Positions 32,871 to 44,264 of a DNA stretch of 64,000 nucleotides are shown here, piece after piece (the first letter of the stretch is position 1; every line of letters starts with the position of its first letter). The notes beneath the pieces were generated by a model that worked only from the letters and a program-made list of their open reading frames with translations, did no database searches and had not been told where the DNA came from. Made by a program: the position numbers and the translations under genes. This DNA comes from Apoderus coryli (lineage: Eukaryota > Arthropoda > Insecta > Coleoptera > Attelabidae): assembly GCA_911728435.2 (NCBI GenBank), contig OU452213.1, positions 10,209,834 to 10,273,833 on the forward strand, given 5' to 3'.

Positions 32871-33838
32871 AAGGTTATACGAACTCAGAACTTTTTGACA
32901 TACAAGCGCTATTTGTGTTGTTTACAGTAACTAAACCATTGATCCTGTGCGCGAACTGAGATTGCAAGATCGTTATGTGACCTATCAAGAGATTGAGACA
33001 ACCTTAGGCATTAGTGGGACCAGCATACATTCAATATTGCATAAACATTTGATTGTCAAAGAAATTTGATCGCGTTGGACCCCAAACAATATGTCAATCG
33101 CTCAAAAAAAGGCTCGCGTCGATTTGTCGAAAGAAATGCTCAAAAAAATACGATCGCGGTGCTTCGAAACACGTCTATGACATCGTGAAAGGTGATGAAT
33201 CGTGGATTTACGCGTATGATACCCGAAAGTAAACAGCAGTCGACTGTATGGGTGTTTCAAGATGAGCCAAATCCAACAAAAGTTGTTTGCGCACGAAGCA
33301 CTTCCAAGCAAATGGTCGCCTGTTTTTTCGGAAACACTGGACATGTCGCAACTGTACCACTTTAACAACGCAGAACAGTCAATTGTGAGTGGTACACAAC
33401 CATTTGTTTGCAAGTTGTCTTCTAAGCAATCAGGAAAACCAACCGCCGAAGACGGATCACTCTTCACCACGACAATGCGAGCTCTCATCACATATCGGCT
33501 CAAACAACTGCATTTTTGAGCACCCAAATCATCGATTTGTTGAGTCATCCGCCGTATAGTCCTGACTTGGCACCGAATGACTTCTTTTTATTCCCGTACG
33601 TTATAAACAAACAGAGACGTCAACGTTTTTCGACACCTGAAGAAGCGGTTGCTGCATTCAGAATGCATGTCTTGGAGATACCTCAATCAGAGTGGCAAAA
33701 GTGCTTCGACAATTCGTTCAAACGCATGCAAAAGTGTATAGAACTTTATGGGGAACATTTTGAAAAACAGTAAAGTGATTTTCGATGATTAATATTTGTT
33801 TTTTTTCTCTCATCCCGAAATATAAAAGGCAACCCTCG
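32871..33838 (+). mobile_element. mariner copy B, 5'-deleted
   Basis: Same family as copies A and C-E. The left inverted repeat is missing; homology starts at AAGGTTATACG and then jumps into codon 70 or so of the transposase. The right end, CCCGAAATATAAAAGGCAAC then CCTCG, is intact and followed by the TA target. Confidence 0.85.
32935..33773 (+). pseudogene. mariner transposase, broken (copy B)
   Basis: The N-terminal DNA-binding region is deleted. The frame then runs through TYQEIETTLGISGTSIHS, a stop after VKEI, the first-aspartate motif (KGDESWIYAY), the second (LHHDNASSHH-like, frameshifted) and the third (YSPDLAPNDFFLFPYV). It ends IELYGEHFEKQ-stop. At least three frame breaks occur. 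The spacing from the HDN aspartate to that of APND fits the mariner D34D rule in the family consensus. Confidence 0.8.
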
Positions 33839-33844
33839 TAATAA

Positions 33845-34700
33845 TTATAATGTAATACCTAATCCCAGTAGAACTAGTCAGGTACTACACATCGGAGCTA
33901 ATAATCCCAGGACTCCATGTTTCATCAATGGAAATGCCGTTAAATCTGTAAATCAGCAGAAGGATCTTGGTGTCATAGTAACAGCGGATTTGAAGTGGGA
34001 GGCCCATATTTCCGCCACAGTGAAGAAAGTTAATAGACTGTGGTATCTGATACAGAGAGCTTTCAAATCGAGATCAAACTCTCTAATATTGCAATTGTAT
34101 AAATCGTATGTCAGACCACTATTGGAATATGCCAACAGCGTTTGGTCCCCCTACTTCATTAAGGACATAGAGGCATTGGAAAGGGTTCAGAGGAGATTCA
34201 CTAAGCTACCTCATGCACTTAGCCATATACCATATGAGGAGCGATTTAGGCTTTTAAATTTGACATGTCTTTATGATCGACGACAACGAGACGATCTAAT
34301 TCAAACATACAAGATACTTAGTGGCTACTACTCGGTGAATCTCGATGTATTTCACCCTGCTGGAAATCCTAATCTGCGTGGCAATAGTAAGAAACTCGAC
34401 AAGGAGAGATGTGCGAGACTTCCTCGGAAGAATTTTATAACAAACAGAGCTGTATATGCATGGAATTCATTACCTGAAGAGGTGATAATGGCGCAAACGG
34501 TTGACAGCTTTAAGAACAGGCTGGACAATTTCATGGACGACCATGGCGATCAGTTGGTCCACTACTCGCTATAGAAGATTAGTGAGGATGACATCAATAT
34601 TTCAAAAACCTCAAATTAGGAACTGAGCAACAGTTTCATCGGTTTTACCGTTTACTGTTTTACGACTAATAATAATAATAACTACAAATACTTATTCAAA
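33845..34700 (+). mobile_element. 5'-truncated LINE relic (CR1/L2-like)
   Basis: Begins within the reverse transcriptase directly after mariner B and ends in an AATAATAATAATAAC tail near 34680. The coding part is described separately. Confidence 0.75.
33864..34574 (+). pseudogene. LINE reverse transcriptase, C-terminal third
   Basis: A continuous frame runs from VLHIGANNPRTPCFINGN through KDLGVIVTADLKWEAHIS and YVRPLLEYANSVWSPY to DHGDQLVHYSL-stop. These are the post-catalytic palm and thumb motifs of CR1/L2-type ORF2. The YADD/FADD core lies upstream and was not copied. The frame is uninterrupted over about 230 codons, so the insertion is fairly young. Confidence 0.8.
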
Positions 34701-34779
34701 TAAAAACAGAAATAAAGACGAACATAGAAGTGCCATTAGTGTAATAATTGAAAAATAAATGAAAGAATCACAAAATTCA

Positions 34780-35110
34780 CAATATTAAACCTATTCTAAA
34801 ATGTTTGGGTTAGCAACTTGTAGCCATGTGATAATGTGAAACTTAAAACTTTTACTATACATTTTTGCTTTAATTCATCTGGAAGCAAGTTAAACAGTTT
34901 ATGTCCCACGTGTATGAAATGTATCTGCTTCGTGCAAAATAACCAACCAAACAATGATAAAGAGAAAATACTGTAAGAGGATTGGTAAAACGTGGATATT
35001 CTTCAGACCAAACTGAAAATCCACATGGTCTGTTGATGAGACCTTGTAAGTATAAAAAAACACATTCTGCTTCATTGCGAAGGCTGTCAAAATATTTGTA
35101 CATCAATAAA
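34780..35110 (-). mobile_element. possible LINE 3' end trace
   Basis: One minus-strand frame reads IHVGHKLFNLLPDELKQKC, similar to the closing residues of some LINE ORF2 proteins. It is short, with frame changes around it, and could be chance. Confidence 0.3.
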
Positions 35111-35844
35111 AACTGTTTTCAAATCGTTAAACTGAAATGTATTCTTCCAACGTAAAAGTCAATAATACTAATAAAACACCAGAATGTTCATTCACCATGC
35201 ATTTCTAATAATAATTGTTATTAAAAAGTTAAGCCAAATAAATAAAATGGAATCAATATACGTATATAAAATGTACAATGTGAATAAGAGGTGGGTATTT
35301 ATTTTGCTAGTAGTAATTATAAAATAAATAATAAAACGAAAATTTCATTCATTCAACAAACAGAATGAAAATGTGCGTAGGATTTCGTGAAGGAAACAGG
35401 CTTTCAACACCATTCAAAAGTTGAGGTGTTCGCGTGGTTTAATTATTAGTATTATTTATCTTAAGCTAGTTTCACATTGCAAACAAACCATAACTACGAA
35501 TAACAACATTCAGTCATAGACAAGTTATTGATAGCACTGCAGCTGTTTTATGCGTAATAATTTACTAGTATGAATTGACATAGAGTTAACCCTCAGTTAG
35601 CTGTCAGTTTTACACTGATAATTTTTTACTAAATATACCTAGTAACCAATCAAATTACTTAATTTTAAGTCATGTGTCAAATTTCATCCAATCACCTTTG
35701 GATTACAGCGATAATACCCTAGATGTGGTGTTTTCAGTTTGGTGTTTTTTTTATTAAAAATAAATTAAACGTCAAACTGACAACTGGTTTAAAAATGTCG
35801 CGAAGATTTGGTATTGCATCTAACGATGCAATTAATGATATCTA

Positions 35845-36572
35845 TCTATCTTTCTAGTAAAACCAAATTAACTGTCTATAATAGTTTTTTCTTATCCCAC
35901 ATAAGGTATTTGATACCTATTTGGGGAAATGTTGCCCTAGAACACTCAACGAAATACAAATGAAACAAAACAAAATATTGAAAATATTATATAATTATGA
36001 TTTTCTATATAATACAGAATTGCTATATAGGGAACTTCGGGTGTATAAAATACAGAATATCTTAAAATTTGAACAAAGTAAACTAATTTATAAAAAAATT
36101 AAACAATCTACAAAAATGTAATTTGAACATCGCACATGTTGGGGAAATACATAATTATAGTACAAGGTTGGAGGGTCATGTATATATTTCAAATGCTAGA
36201 ATAAATATAGGTCGAAATTGTCCTCTCAACTCGGCATCTAGGACGTACAATGGTCTACCAAATGAGATTAAGAAGTCAAATAATTTAAAGGTATTTAAGA
36301 AATTACTGAGTGGGTTTCTGGCAGATAATTGATTACACTTGTTTTGTATGGTTTAGTTATGACATCCGAGAATGGGATGAATTTAGTTCTAAGTGTTGGA
36401 CTATAATACTGTAATTTGTAGTACAAATCACTGTGATTGTTGGTTTTTTTTTATTTTTAGTATTATTTTTAATTTTGTTTTCTTTGATACCAGTGTTTCA
36501 CACTGTTTTAGGTTTAGTTATATATACTTTGTAAATTGTATACTTGTTGATAATAAACTGTTCAAAAAAAAA
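35845..36572 (+). mobile_element. 5'-truncated LINE relic
   Basis: The frames read KTKLTVYNSFFLSHIRYL, then NEIQMKQNKILKILYNYD (35921-36121), and after a stop INIGRNCPLNSASRTYNG to LKVFKKLLSGFLADN (36123-36332). These are the thumb and C-terminus of a CR1/Jockey-like ORF2. The 3' UTR ends in an A-run near 36560 after AATAAAC. Confidence 0.7.
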
Positions 36573-36620
36573 TATTATATCTAATAATATACCAAAAATA
36601 CAATCAAATCAAAAAAATGT

Positions 36621-37523
36621 GAATGGAAAATATTTCTCGAGTTTTGTGCGACCAGAGAATACGAACTGAATGCTGACACGAGTTTGCATAATTTGGCTAA
36701 TATATTGAAAGATTATGCGGTAATATGAGAAGCAACTGTAAAAACAATTTGGAATACTACGAGTAGGCTACTCTAGGAAAAATACTTTACTCTAGAATCA
36801 TTGGATTATGGGATGAATGTACACCAGAAGGTTTACAAAAAAAATGTTTACCATATTGTAGCTATTGAGTTAGCTTGGCGAGGTGGTGAACCAGCTGATT
36901 GCCTTATAGATTATTTCACGATTGAGAAAAATAATGATGGAACGCCAAACAAACAGAATTGAATAAAATCCAATATTCAGTAAAACATGCCAAGGAGGAT
37001 CGAAAAGTTGTACAAATAGTATTAAGTGGCTTGTTCCAAATATTGCAAACGAAAGTGCATGCCCTGTTCGGTTATTCCATAAATTATTGTCCAAAAGGGG
37101 GAAAAATATTACTTCCAGTCGCCTATTCTTGAGAACAAATCGTCTCTGGAAAGTGACACACGGTTTGACAATATACCGGTAGGCAAGAACACAATGAATA
37201 TGTGGACCAAATCGCAAGCTATTGGTTTGGACACTAAGTATAAAAAGATATCAGATCATTCGAACAGATCAACTGCAGTTAGCCATTTGGCAAATTAAAA
37301 AATTCCTGAACAGCAATTAATAAAAATAACAGGACAAAGCAGCTCTAATTCAATTAAACCGTAGTTGAATATTAACCAAGAACGCCATGATGAAATAATC
37401 AACACCATGCGAGGAATTTCTTCAACAGTGGAAATCAACAATCCGTCAACTTCAGCAAACTCTTCTTCCAACTTAACATTTACCAATTGTACTTTTCGCA
37501 ACAGTTACTGTAGTTTTAAATAA
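36621..37523 (+). pseudogene. Crypton-like tyrosine recombinase relic
   Basis: The N-terminal core-binding part reads EWKIFLEFCATREYELNADT, then LHNLANILKDYAV. The catalytic domain keeps ELAWRGGEPADCL (first Arg) and ISDHSNRSTAVSHLA (the H-x-x-R box). It ends with ITGQSSSNSIKPYLNI, where Tyr is the nucleophile position and Gln replaces the usual second His/Trp. The C-terminal tail, SSNLTFTNCTFRNSYCSFK-stop, resembles the NC-rich endings of this family. Several stops and frame changes show decay. The family would cut and rejoin DNA through a 3'-phosphotyrosine. It lies inside the TAA-flanked element. Confidence 0.6.
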
Positions 37524-37639
37524 AAATGAATAATATTTGTTTGATTAAAACTAATACATTTTGTATTGAAAATTATTAAAGGTCAGATTGACAATCAAAT
37601 TTTTAATATCTACAAAATAAAAAATTATCTTATCAAATA

Positions 37640-37785
37640 CTCCTCGCGCCTTGATAAATACTCAAAATTTTGTCATAGAGAATCCTTCAAGCGAGTTGCC
37701 TGCGGCCTTGGGTTATTATCAAGCAACACGCTTCCGGCATTCTCTATGACAAAATTATCTCGGTATTATCAAGACCCTAGGGGTA
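37640..37785. repeat. imperfect inverted repeat
   Basis: TTTTGTCATAGAGAAT at about 37668 is matched by ATTCTCTATGACAAAA at about 37739, and outer words (CCTTGATAA/TTATCAAGA) also pair. The 111-codon frame over it is probably fortuitous. Confidence 0.5.
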
Positions 37786-38343
37786 ATACTACTGAAAATT
37801 CCGACTTTATTTTGAAAGAAGTATCTAAATTTACTTCTTTCCACGAAAAGACCCACTTAAACTATCTTTTCAAACGTGCCAAATGTCATTTAAATATTTA
37901 AAGTAGTTTTAAAAATTTTATTAAATTTAAAATTTTTAATTTTGCCATGGAATCTACTAAACGGTCTTCCAAAGTTAACGCAAGATTTGAATTTGCCGCC
38001 ATTTATGCAGTAAACTGTTGGCAGCCCTAAAAATAAAACAGATTGATTGTTTTTGAGATTTTCCGAGTTGTGAATTTGTTCGCTGATTATTTTGGGTCGG
38101 TATATGCCCGACTACCATTGCCCTAGGGTTTGTAGGTATTTCTTCTTACTATATTCGAGCTACATATCCCGTATTCTGATGTCTAGCTACAGAAAATTTT
38201 TCAGCAGGTTCAACCTAAATTTTGAAAAAATTACCGAATGATATCCAGCATATAACTAAGACGAGCTTTTGGAAGAACTTCCTTTGCAATGATTTGGGGA
38301 AGTTGAAGTAATTCAACCATAGCGCAATGTGAATCGAGCCTAA

Positions 38344-39171
38344 ATATTGGCAAACTGGCAATAGATAGATAAGTGTGTATATAAAACCTACGCAAAGTTA
38401 CGTGTATTTTTTATTTACTCGTTAGGTGTAGGATCAACGTATACGATTTAATGTTATGTCTCAAGATGTTAAAGGGTCGTTAAAAAGTGACTAATAGGCG
38501 TTGATATTGTAGATTGCAAGGTACCTGACAATCCAAGGCCTTTTGGGGCTAAAAGTAAAATCTAACCAAAACAAAAAACATACGTGTCACATCTGTAGTA
38601 TTTTTGGCACCAACTTGTTGAAACACCTTGTATATATTTATCGCATTATTAATTTTAAATTAGGTCAGTCGTATAACATTTTATATTGGCAAAATCTCAT
38701 AAATTGCCCACATTTCGGATGATATCTGTCTGGGTTCTATTCAAATCGGGACAGATTTGGATTAAAAATAAAATATATAAAAGCTACAAAAAAAATATTT
38801 ATATACCAACATATAAATACGAACGAGACGGCAAAACAACATTATTTATAAATTTAGAAATGGGCGCGACGTGATATTTTTAATATTGGATCAAATTTTC
38901 GCGAAATGCATCATTTTCAAATAATAAAAACAACAGTACAGGCAGTTTTTGCATCGGGGCAAAAAATAGTTAGTCATTGTAAAAAATTTTGCTTGCTTTT
39001 AAGGATGTCAGAGATATAAACAAAATATTGTGTAAAACTGTCAATATTTAAATCCATTGTTGTCCAATCCGTCTATGGTGTGAAGTCACTTTCAACAGAT
39101 TTTGTAATATATTGTATTAGGTATAAATAAATTTTATTTATTCTAGTTTTGCTTCGAAATGTTAATTTTAT
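38344..39171. other. no gene seen
   Basis: AT-rich spacer before the next LINE. No coding frame with family character. Confidence 0.45.
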
Positions 39172-40583
39172 TTTTAGTTGAGGATATTGACCACGACTGA
39201 TTTGTCTAAGGCTTTTGACTGCATTTCCCATGATACCCTTCTGGAAAAGCTGTCTTTCTATGGAGTGAGGGGGATGCCTTTGGGGTTGATTAAATCTTTC
39301 CTTTTTGGGACACAGCAGGTGGTCGAGTTGAACGGTGAAACATCTTTTCTTAAAAGGGTGAGATATGGGGTGCCTCAGGGCTCTGTGCTTGGCCCATTAC
39401 TTTTTATTATATACATTAATGATATCTCCCATTATATGTCAGATATCTCATTTCCGTCCCTTTTTGCAGATGATGCCAGTTTTGTGTCGAGTAGTTCAAG
39501 TTTTGACAATCTGAACAGTATATCCCTTTCGATCTTGAATGCAGCCAAGAAATGGTTTGGTGCGGACGGGTTAAGGCTTAACGAGGACAAGTGCAATGTT
39601 CTGAAGCTGTCTTCTAATTTCTCCCATATCAGTGGTGACACTGTCAAAGTGCTTGGAGTCTATTTACATGACAATCTTAACTGGTACTCTCACATCGAAC
39701 ACCTAAGTCGCAAGTTGTCCAGTGCTCTATTTTTGCTTAGACAGCTTGCGTGTTACTTAAATTTTCATGTCCTTAGATCGGCTTACTTTGGGGTTTTCCA
39801 TTCACACTTGACTTACGCCATCGTGCTTTGGGGTGGTTCTTCGCACGCCTTGAGAATTTTCGGATTGCAAAAGAAGGCGGTCAGAATACTGGTTGGCGTT
39901 GGGCCACTTGACCATTGCAAGCCGCATTTTGTAAACCACGGTATAATGTCATTGCCGTGTGTTTTTATCTATCATACCTTATTGGAGATCCATTCAATTC
40001 GGGATTCACTGCGGTCTCACTCTAGTAATCATACCTACAGTACTCGGTCGGCTGATTTGTTGATCATTCCAAAATATAGACTAACAAAATCTAAAAATAA
40101 CTCTCTTAATTACAAATTTTATAATAAGGTACCGAAGCAGATTCGGTCGTTTAACTACAAATTATTTAGAACTAAAATAAAGATATATTTGTTAAAGCAC
40201 TGTTTTTACTCTGTCGATGAATTTCTTGAGAGTGATTGGTTGTAGAGTTCTTGATTCTTGTTGGCAATATTGCGTTGTTTTGTTGTGCAGTATTGTCCTA
40301 ATTGTTGTATATTGTCGTATATATTTTTATGTGATTTGTATTTGTGTTGTATTTGCAAGTATTGTATTTATATTGACAAACTGCATTTTTCTTTCTCTAT
40401 CTATCTATCTATTCACGAATATTCTTGGTATTTTGAAAAATGTTTTAAATTTTTATCTCGTAAACAACATCTCAAAAAATACTAAGAGTCTTTTGAAACA
40501 CACTGTATATCAGAAAATTATATAAATTTGTGATGTTCATTAATTTGTTGTAATTATAGAATATTTAATAATAATAAAAAAAA
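39172..40583 (+). mobile_element. 5'-truncated LINE, well preserved
   Basis: Starts abruptly inside the reverse transcriptase and ends after about 320 bp of 3' UTR in an AATAATAATAAAAAAAAA tail. A foldback MITE begins at the end of the tail. Confidence 0.85.
39178..40245 (+). CDS. LINE reverse transcriptase, partial but open
   Basis: An uninterrupted frame of 355 codons. The motifs in order are TTDLSKAFDCISHDTLLEKL (first catalytic Asp), GVPQGSVLGPLLFIIYIND, SLFADDASF (catalytic FADD), KVLGVYLHDNLNW and SHLTYAIVLWGGSSHAL. It ends FYSVDEFLESDWL-stop. This is the palm-thumb part of a CR1/Jockey-group ORF2. The fingers and endonuclease domains are missing through 5' truncation, so it cannot retrotranspose alone. 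It has few mutations and is probably one of the younger LINE insertions here. The fragment at 3292-4105 belongs to the same group. Confidence 0.85.
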   Translation: MRILTTTDLSKAFDCISHDTLLEKLSFYGVRGMPLGLIKSFLFGTQQVVELNGETSFLKRVRYGVPQGSVLGPLLFIIYINDISHYMSDISFPSLFADDASFVSSSSSFDNLNSISLSILNAAKKWFGADGLRLNEDKCNVLKLSSNFSHISGDTVKVLGVYLHDNLNWYSHIEHLSRKLSSALFLLRQLACYLNFHVLRSAYFGVFHSHLTYAIVLWGGSSHALRIFGLQKKAVRILVGVGPLDHCKPHFVNHGIMSLPCVFIYHTLLEIHSIRDSLRSHSSNHTYSTRSADLLIIPKYRLTKSKNNSLNYKFYNKVPKQIRSFNYKLFRTKIKIYLLKHCFYSVDEFLESDWL

Positions 40584-41335
40584 ATGGGTGGGACAATCTG
40601 AAAATCTGGTGTAGTCCGTAGGTCGATGAGACCAATTCGGCTAAAATATTTTCAAGAATCTAGTACTTCCTGTTATACCGGAAATCGGTGTCAACTTCCT
40701 TATTTCAAATACGACCCTATAAAAATCATATTTTTTTTGGATTCTCCTGGTAATTCTAAACATATTTCATGCATAATATGTTATACCTGTCGCCAGCCGT
40801 TTTCGAAATATTTGAAATTTTATGTCAAAAATTACGTTTTCAGAATAAAGAATAATAACAATTTTTTATTATATGGAAGCTTTAATAACTTAATTTGTTA
40901 GAATATCCTAGGAGATATAGACCTACTTTAGGGGCCTACGTATATTTTTTAGTAAATATTAATACAGGGTATTTGAAAAAAAGGGTAAAAATCAAATTGA
41001 AAAAAAAAATTTTAAATTTTTAAATGGCATTTTATATTTTTTTTATTTTTTTGCATCAAAAATAAGGGCAAGTGTATGAAAGGATGTCTATCGATAGTTT
41101 TCAAAATATTGACAATTTTACATTTTTCTATTAAATTACAACATACATGAAATATGTTTAGAATTACAAGGAGAATCAAAAAAAAAATATAATTTATATA
41201 GGGTCATATTTGAAATAAGGAAGTTGACACCCATTTCCGGTATAACCGGAAGTGCTAGATTCTTAAAAACATTTTAGCCGAATTGGCCCCATCGACCTAA
41301 GTACTACACCGGATTTTCAGATTGTTCCACAGTGT
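40584..41335. mobile_element. foldback MITE, arms about 185 bp
   Basis: The left arm carries GGACAATCTGAAAATCTGGT, GGTCGATGAGACCAATTCGG and ATACCGGAAATCGGTGTCAA. The right arm carries their inverses, ending TTTTCAGATTGTTCCAC. The arms end near 40772 and start again near 41147. The spacer has no frame of note. A solo end is at 14255-14333. Confidence 0.85.
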
Positions 41336-42290
41336 ATAGTTTCTCCATAATCGATCGAATCCCTTCCCGGTGGGACGAGAGGTTCGACGGTATTAATATT
41401 TTTTACAATTTTTCCAGTAAAACTTCTAATTCAATGTAAAAAGTAATTTCAATGAATGAAGAATGCCCTTTCGTCGAAAAATATAAAATAAGGCCCATTT
41501 TAAATAGTCTCGTCGTCAACCCAACACCACTTGGCTTCTCGGTCTCTACAATCCAAAGCCAAGCTGAGAGAAAATCTAATACTCTTAGATTGAAGAACCT
41601 CTATAGAGATAGAGCAGGAACTTGTAACGATTCCCTTTGCAGTAGTTTTTTTTTTCTGCTCTCTCTCTTTCTCAGACGACCGCCGCATGCCTTAGGACTG
41701 CCCTGGGTGTAAATATATCATTTCCAGGTCGCATTTCCTTTTTTTTTTTAATAATAATTATAAAAGTATAAAGCAAAAAAAGGAAACAATAGTAGAGAGA
41801 CGGAGCATAGAATTAAGTTATTAATTAGGTACTAAATAAATATCAAATGATATGCTAATTATAACCTTGCCAAACACCATAAACCTGTTTTAGTTTTTCG
41901 TGTACCAGATACTTTTTTTTTTTTTTTTTTAATTAAAATTTCCTGATGTGTAATAATTCTATAATAATTAATTGAAAATATAGTAAAACACTTTTCAAAT
42001 AATAAATAATTTTTCGACTATGCAAATTAGAAAATGAATCAAAATCTTATAAACGCGACTACTTTATATACGAAACAGAGGTGTGCTCCTTGAATGTGAA
42101 TTTCTGCCATTGAAACCGCTCCATATAACATGACTAATATCTCCTCGGGGCCCCATCTGCATTCGATGCTGTTATTGGTATTATTCGCAAGTTGCAAATG
42201 GTGTGAATTTTGGTTATAGACATTTTGTGTGCTGTACAGATTTGGTAATAGTCAGGGCCGGACTTATACAACCACGTAAACCACGCTATA
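41336..42290. other. no gene accepted
   Basis: An 86-codon frame at 41452-41712 has no initiator context or motifs that I recognise. The rest is AT-rich with homopolymer runs. Confidence 0.4.
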
Positions 42291-42464
42291 CGAGGGTTGC
42301 CTTTTATATTTCGGGATTTGGCAACACTGGTGTTGCAATCTGGCAACTGACAGCGCTATCGTAAAGTTGGACATTTTTGAGGTTATACGTACTCGAAACG
42401 TTTTGACATACGAGCGCTATTTGTGTTGTTTACAGTAACTTAAAAGATTCATCTCGGCCCAAAA

Positions 42465-43684
42465 ATGGAATTAAATCGTGAACATTTTCGTGCGATTATT
42501 TTTTACAACTTGGATTAACTCAGCAACAGTGCATGGATGAACTTAATTATAATAATAATAATAATAATATCTTTATTAACCATAAATGTGTACATTAACA
42601 AGTACATTGGCACGTCAAGTAAAACTAAAATAACACAACAAAGAAAGATACATACAAAACTGAATTAAAATAATGAGAACAACAATAATTTCACATTCTT
42701 TTGTACATAAACGCGTCAATATAATCTACAATATAAAACACACAATATATATAAAAACTCTAGACAACAGGTAACACAGATAAGACAGCCAAAATCACAC
42801 AAAGGAAAACACAAGAATTAAATTAGTGAGCCACAGCAGCAAACTGCTTGCTTGCAAATGGTAGAATGCGTTGCTCGTCAAAACGAATTTTAACTTTTTT
42901 TTAAATACAGTCTCTGATTGGCAGCTCTTTATGTCTACGGGGAAAAGATTGTAATAATGGCAACCAGGATTCAGTTTTGGCGATGAAGCTCCATTAAGGA
43001 CCAGTGTTTATCGATGGTATGGTGAATTCAATCGTGGTCGTAGTTCACCCCAAGACGAATTTCGTGAAGGTTGTCCAAAATCAATTGTTGTTCCCAAAAC
43101 TATTGATCCTGTGCGATAACTGATATAGCAAGATCGTCATGTGACATATCAAGAGATTGAGACAACCTTAGGCCTTAGTGGGACCAGCATACATTCAATA
43201 TTGCATAAACATTTGACTGTCAAAAAAATTTGTTCGCGTTGGATCCCACACAATTTGTCAATCGCTTAAAAAAAGGCTCGTGTCGATTGGTCGAAAGAAA
43301 TGGTCAAAAAATACGATCGCAGTGCTTCGAAACACGTCTATGACATCGTGACAGGTGATGAATTGTGGATTTACGCGTATGAGCCCGAAAGTAAACAGCA
43401 GTCGACTGTATGGGTGTTTCAAGATGAGCCAAATCCAACAAAAGTTGTTCGCGCACGAAGCACTTCCAAGCAAATGGTCGCCTGTTTTTGTCGGAAAAAC
43501 TGGACATGTTGCAACCGTACCACTAGAACAACGCAGAACAGTCAATTCTGAGTGGTACACAACCATTTGTTTGCCAGTTGTTTTCCAAGAAATCAGGATA
43601 ACCAACCGCCGAAGACGGATCACTCTTCACCACGACAATGCGAGCTCTCACACAACTGCATTTTTGAGCACCGAAAACATATTT
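42465..43684 (+). pseudogene. mariner transposase, broken (copy C)
   Basis: Starts MELNREHFRAIIFYN and reaches a stop soon after; the LINE then splits it. Later frames give RTSVYRWYGEFNRG, VTYQEIETTL and VTGDELWIYAYEPESKQ (first Asp). Next come WVFQDEPNPTKVV and the second-Asp motif (LHHDNASSHT, with a short deletion). The third motif is absent. Because it retains both the N-terminal start and the left end, this copy is the best guide to the family's 5' half. Confidence 0.8.
42550..42968 (-). mobile_element. LINE 3' end inserted in mariner C
   Basis: In reverse orientation. The tail is an ATT/AAT repeat at 42550-42571. The coding end, near 42965-42830, reads NLFPVDIKSCQSETVFKKKL, then LKFVLTSNAFYHLQ and a stop. 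The flanking mariner sequence is continuous in the other copies. Confidence 0.8.
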
Positions 43685-44264
43685 TTGAACTACCTTGTAT
43701 ATCAAACGACTCAATCAATATAAAAGTTTAAGACGCCTCAAATATCAAAGAAAAAACCAACAACAACAAGGATAACTCCCTATAGAGTGGTTGGTTTGGC
43801 TTTGATTTCGAATTGACTGATGGTAGGTAGTTGGGAGGCAACAACATTTGTGAAAAAAAACTTATAAACAAAAAAAAATCACCATTGCAAGAAAAGAAAA
43901 CACGTATCACCATTGAACAGAATTCTTTAAATTGCAATAGCCAGTTATAGTAGGCAAACTACTTCTGTATTTGGCCAAAGTTAACAATAAAACACAGAAT
44001 GAGAGCCTGGAGTCTATATATGTATTTATCAAAAGATTTCGTGTTGTGTCTGTTGTATATCCAACTATTAGTTTGCAATTTCATACAGTGTCGTTACATT
44101 GTGGGAAATAAAGGCACGATAGGGGAAAGTAAAGACAATTCAGGACGATATATTATTGATTAATTATTGGTACAAGTTCAAGGCTTGCTTTAAAACTATT
44201 TTATTTATCAGGTAGATTTTCATAATTCTCAATTATTTAAATTTGTAATGATTATTCTTATACA
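43685..44264. other. no gene seen
   Basis: No coding frame with family character between mariner C and the Tc1 fragment. Confidence 0.45.

Larger units (their letters stand above)
35465..38340. mobile_element. 2.88-kb inverted-repeat element with TAA duplication
   Basis: The left end is GCTAGTTTCACATTGC; the right end, read in reverse, is GGCTCGATTCACATTGC. Both are flanked by TAA (35462-35464 and 38341-38343). A 3-bp TWA duplication with such termini fits PIF/Harbinger. The interior contains a LINE 3' end, a tyrosine-recombinase relic and an inverted repeat, but no Harbinger transposase that I can see. Confidence 0.55.
42291..43684 (+). mobile_element. mariner copy C, with nested LINE, 3'-truncated
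   Basis: The left end, CGAGGGTTGCCTTTTATATT then TCGGGATTT, is intact after a TA. The body is interrupted by a LINE 3' fragment at about 42550-42968 and resumes at TTTTGGCGATGAAGCTCC. Homology ends near 43684, so the right inverted repeat and the third catalytic motif are lost. Confidence 0.85.

Noticed and set aside
36870..37217. 115-codon minus-strand frame with hydrophobic stretches
   Set aside because: It is antisense to the tyrosine-recombinase relic, whose motifs read on the plus strand.
37566..37901. 111-codon plus-strand frame
   Set aside because: Spans an inverted repeat and shows no domain pattern; the composition is AT-driven.
41452..41712. Coding exon
   Set aside because: No motifs, and both strands are open over the same stretch because of base composition.
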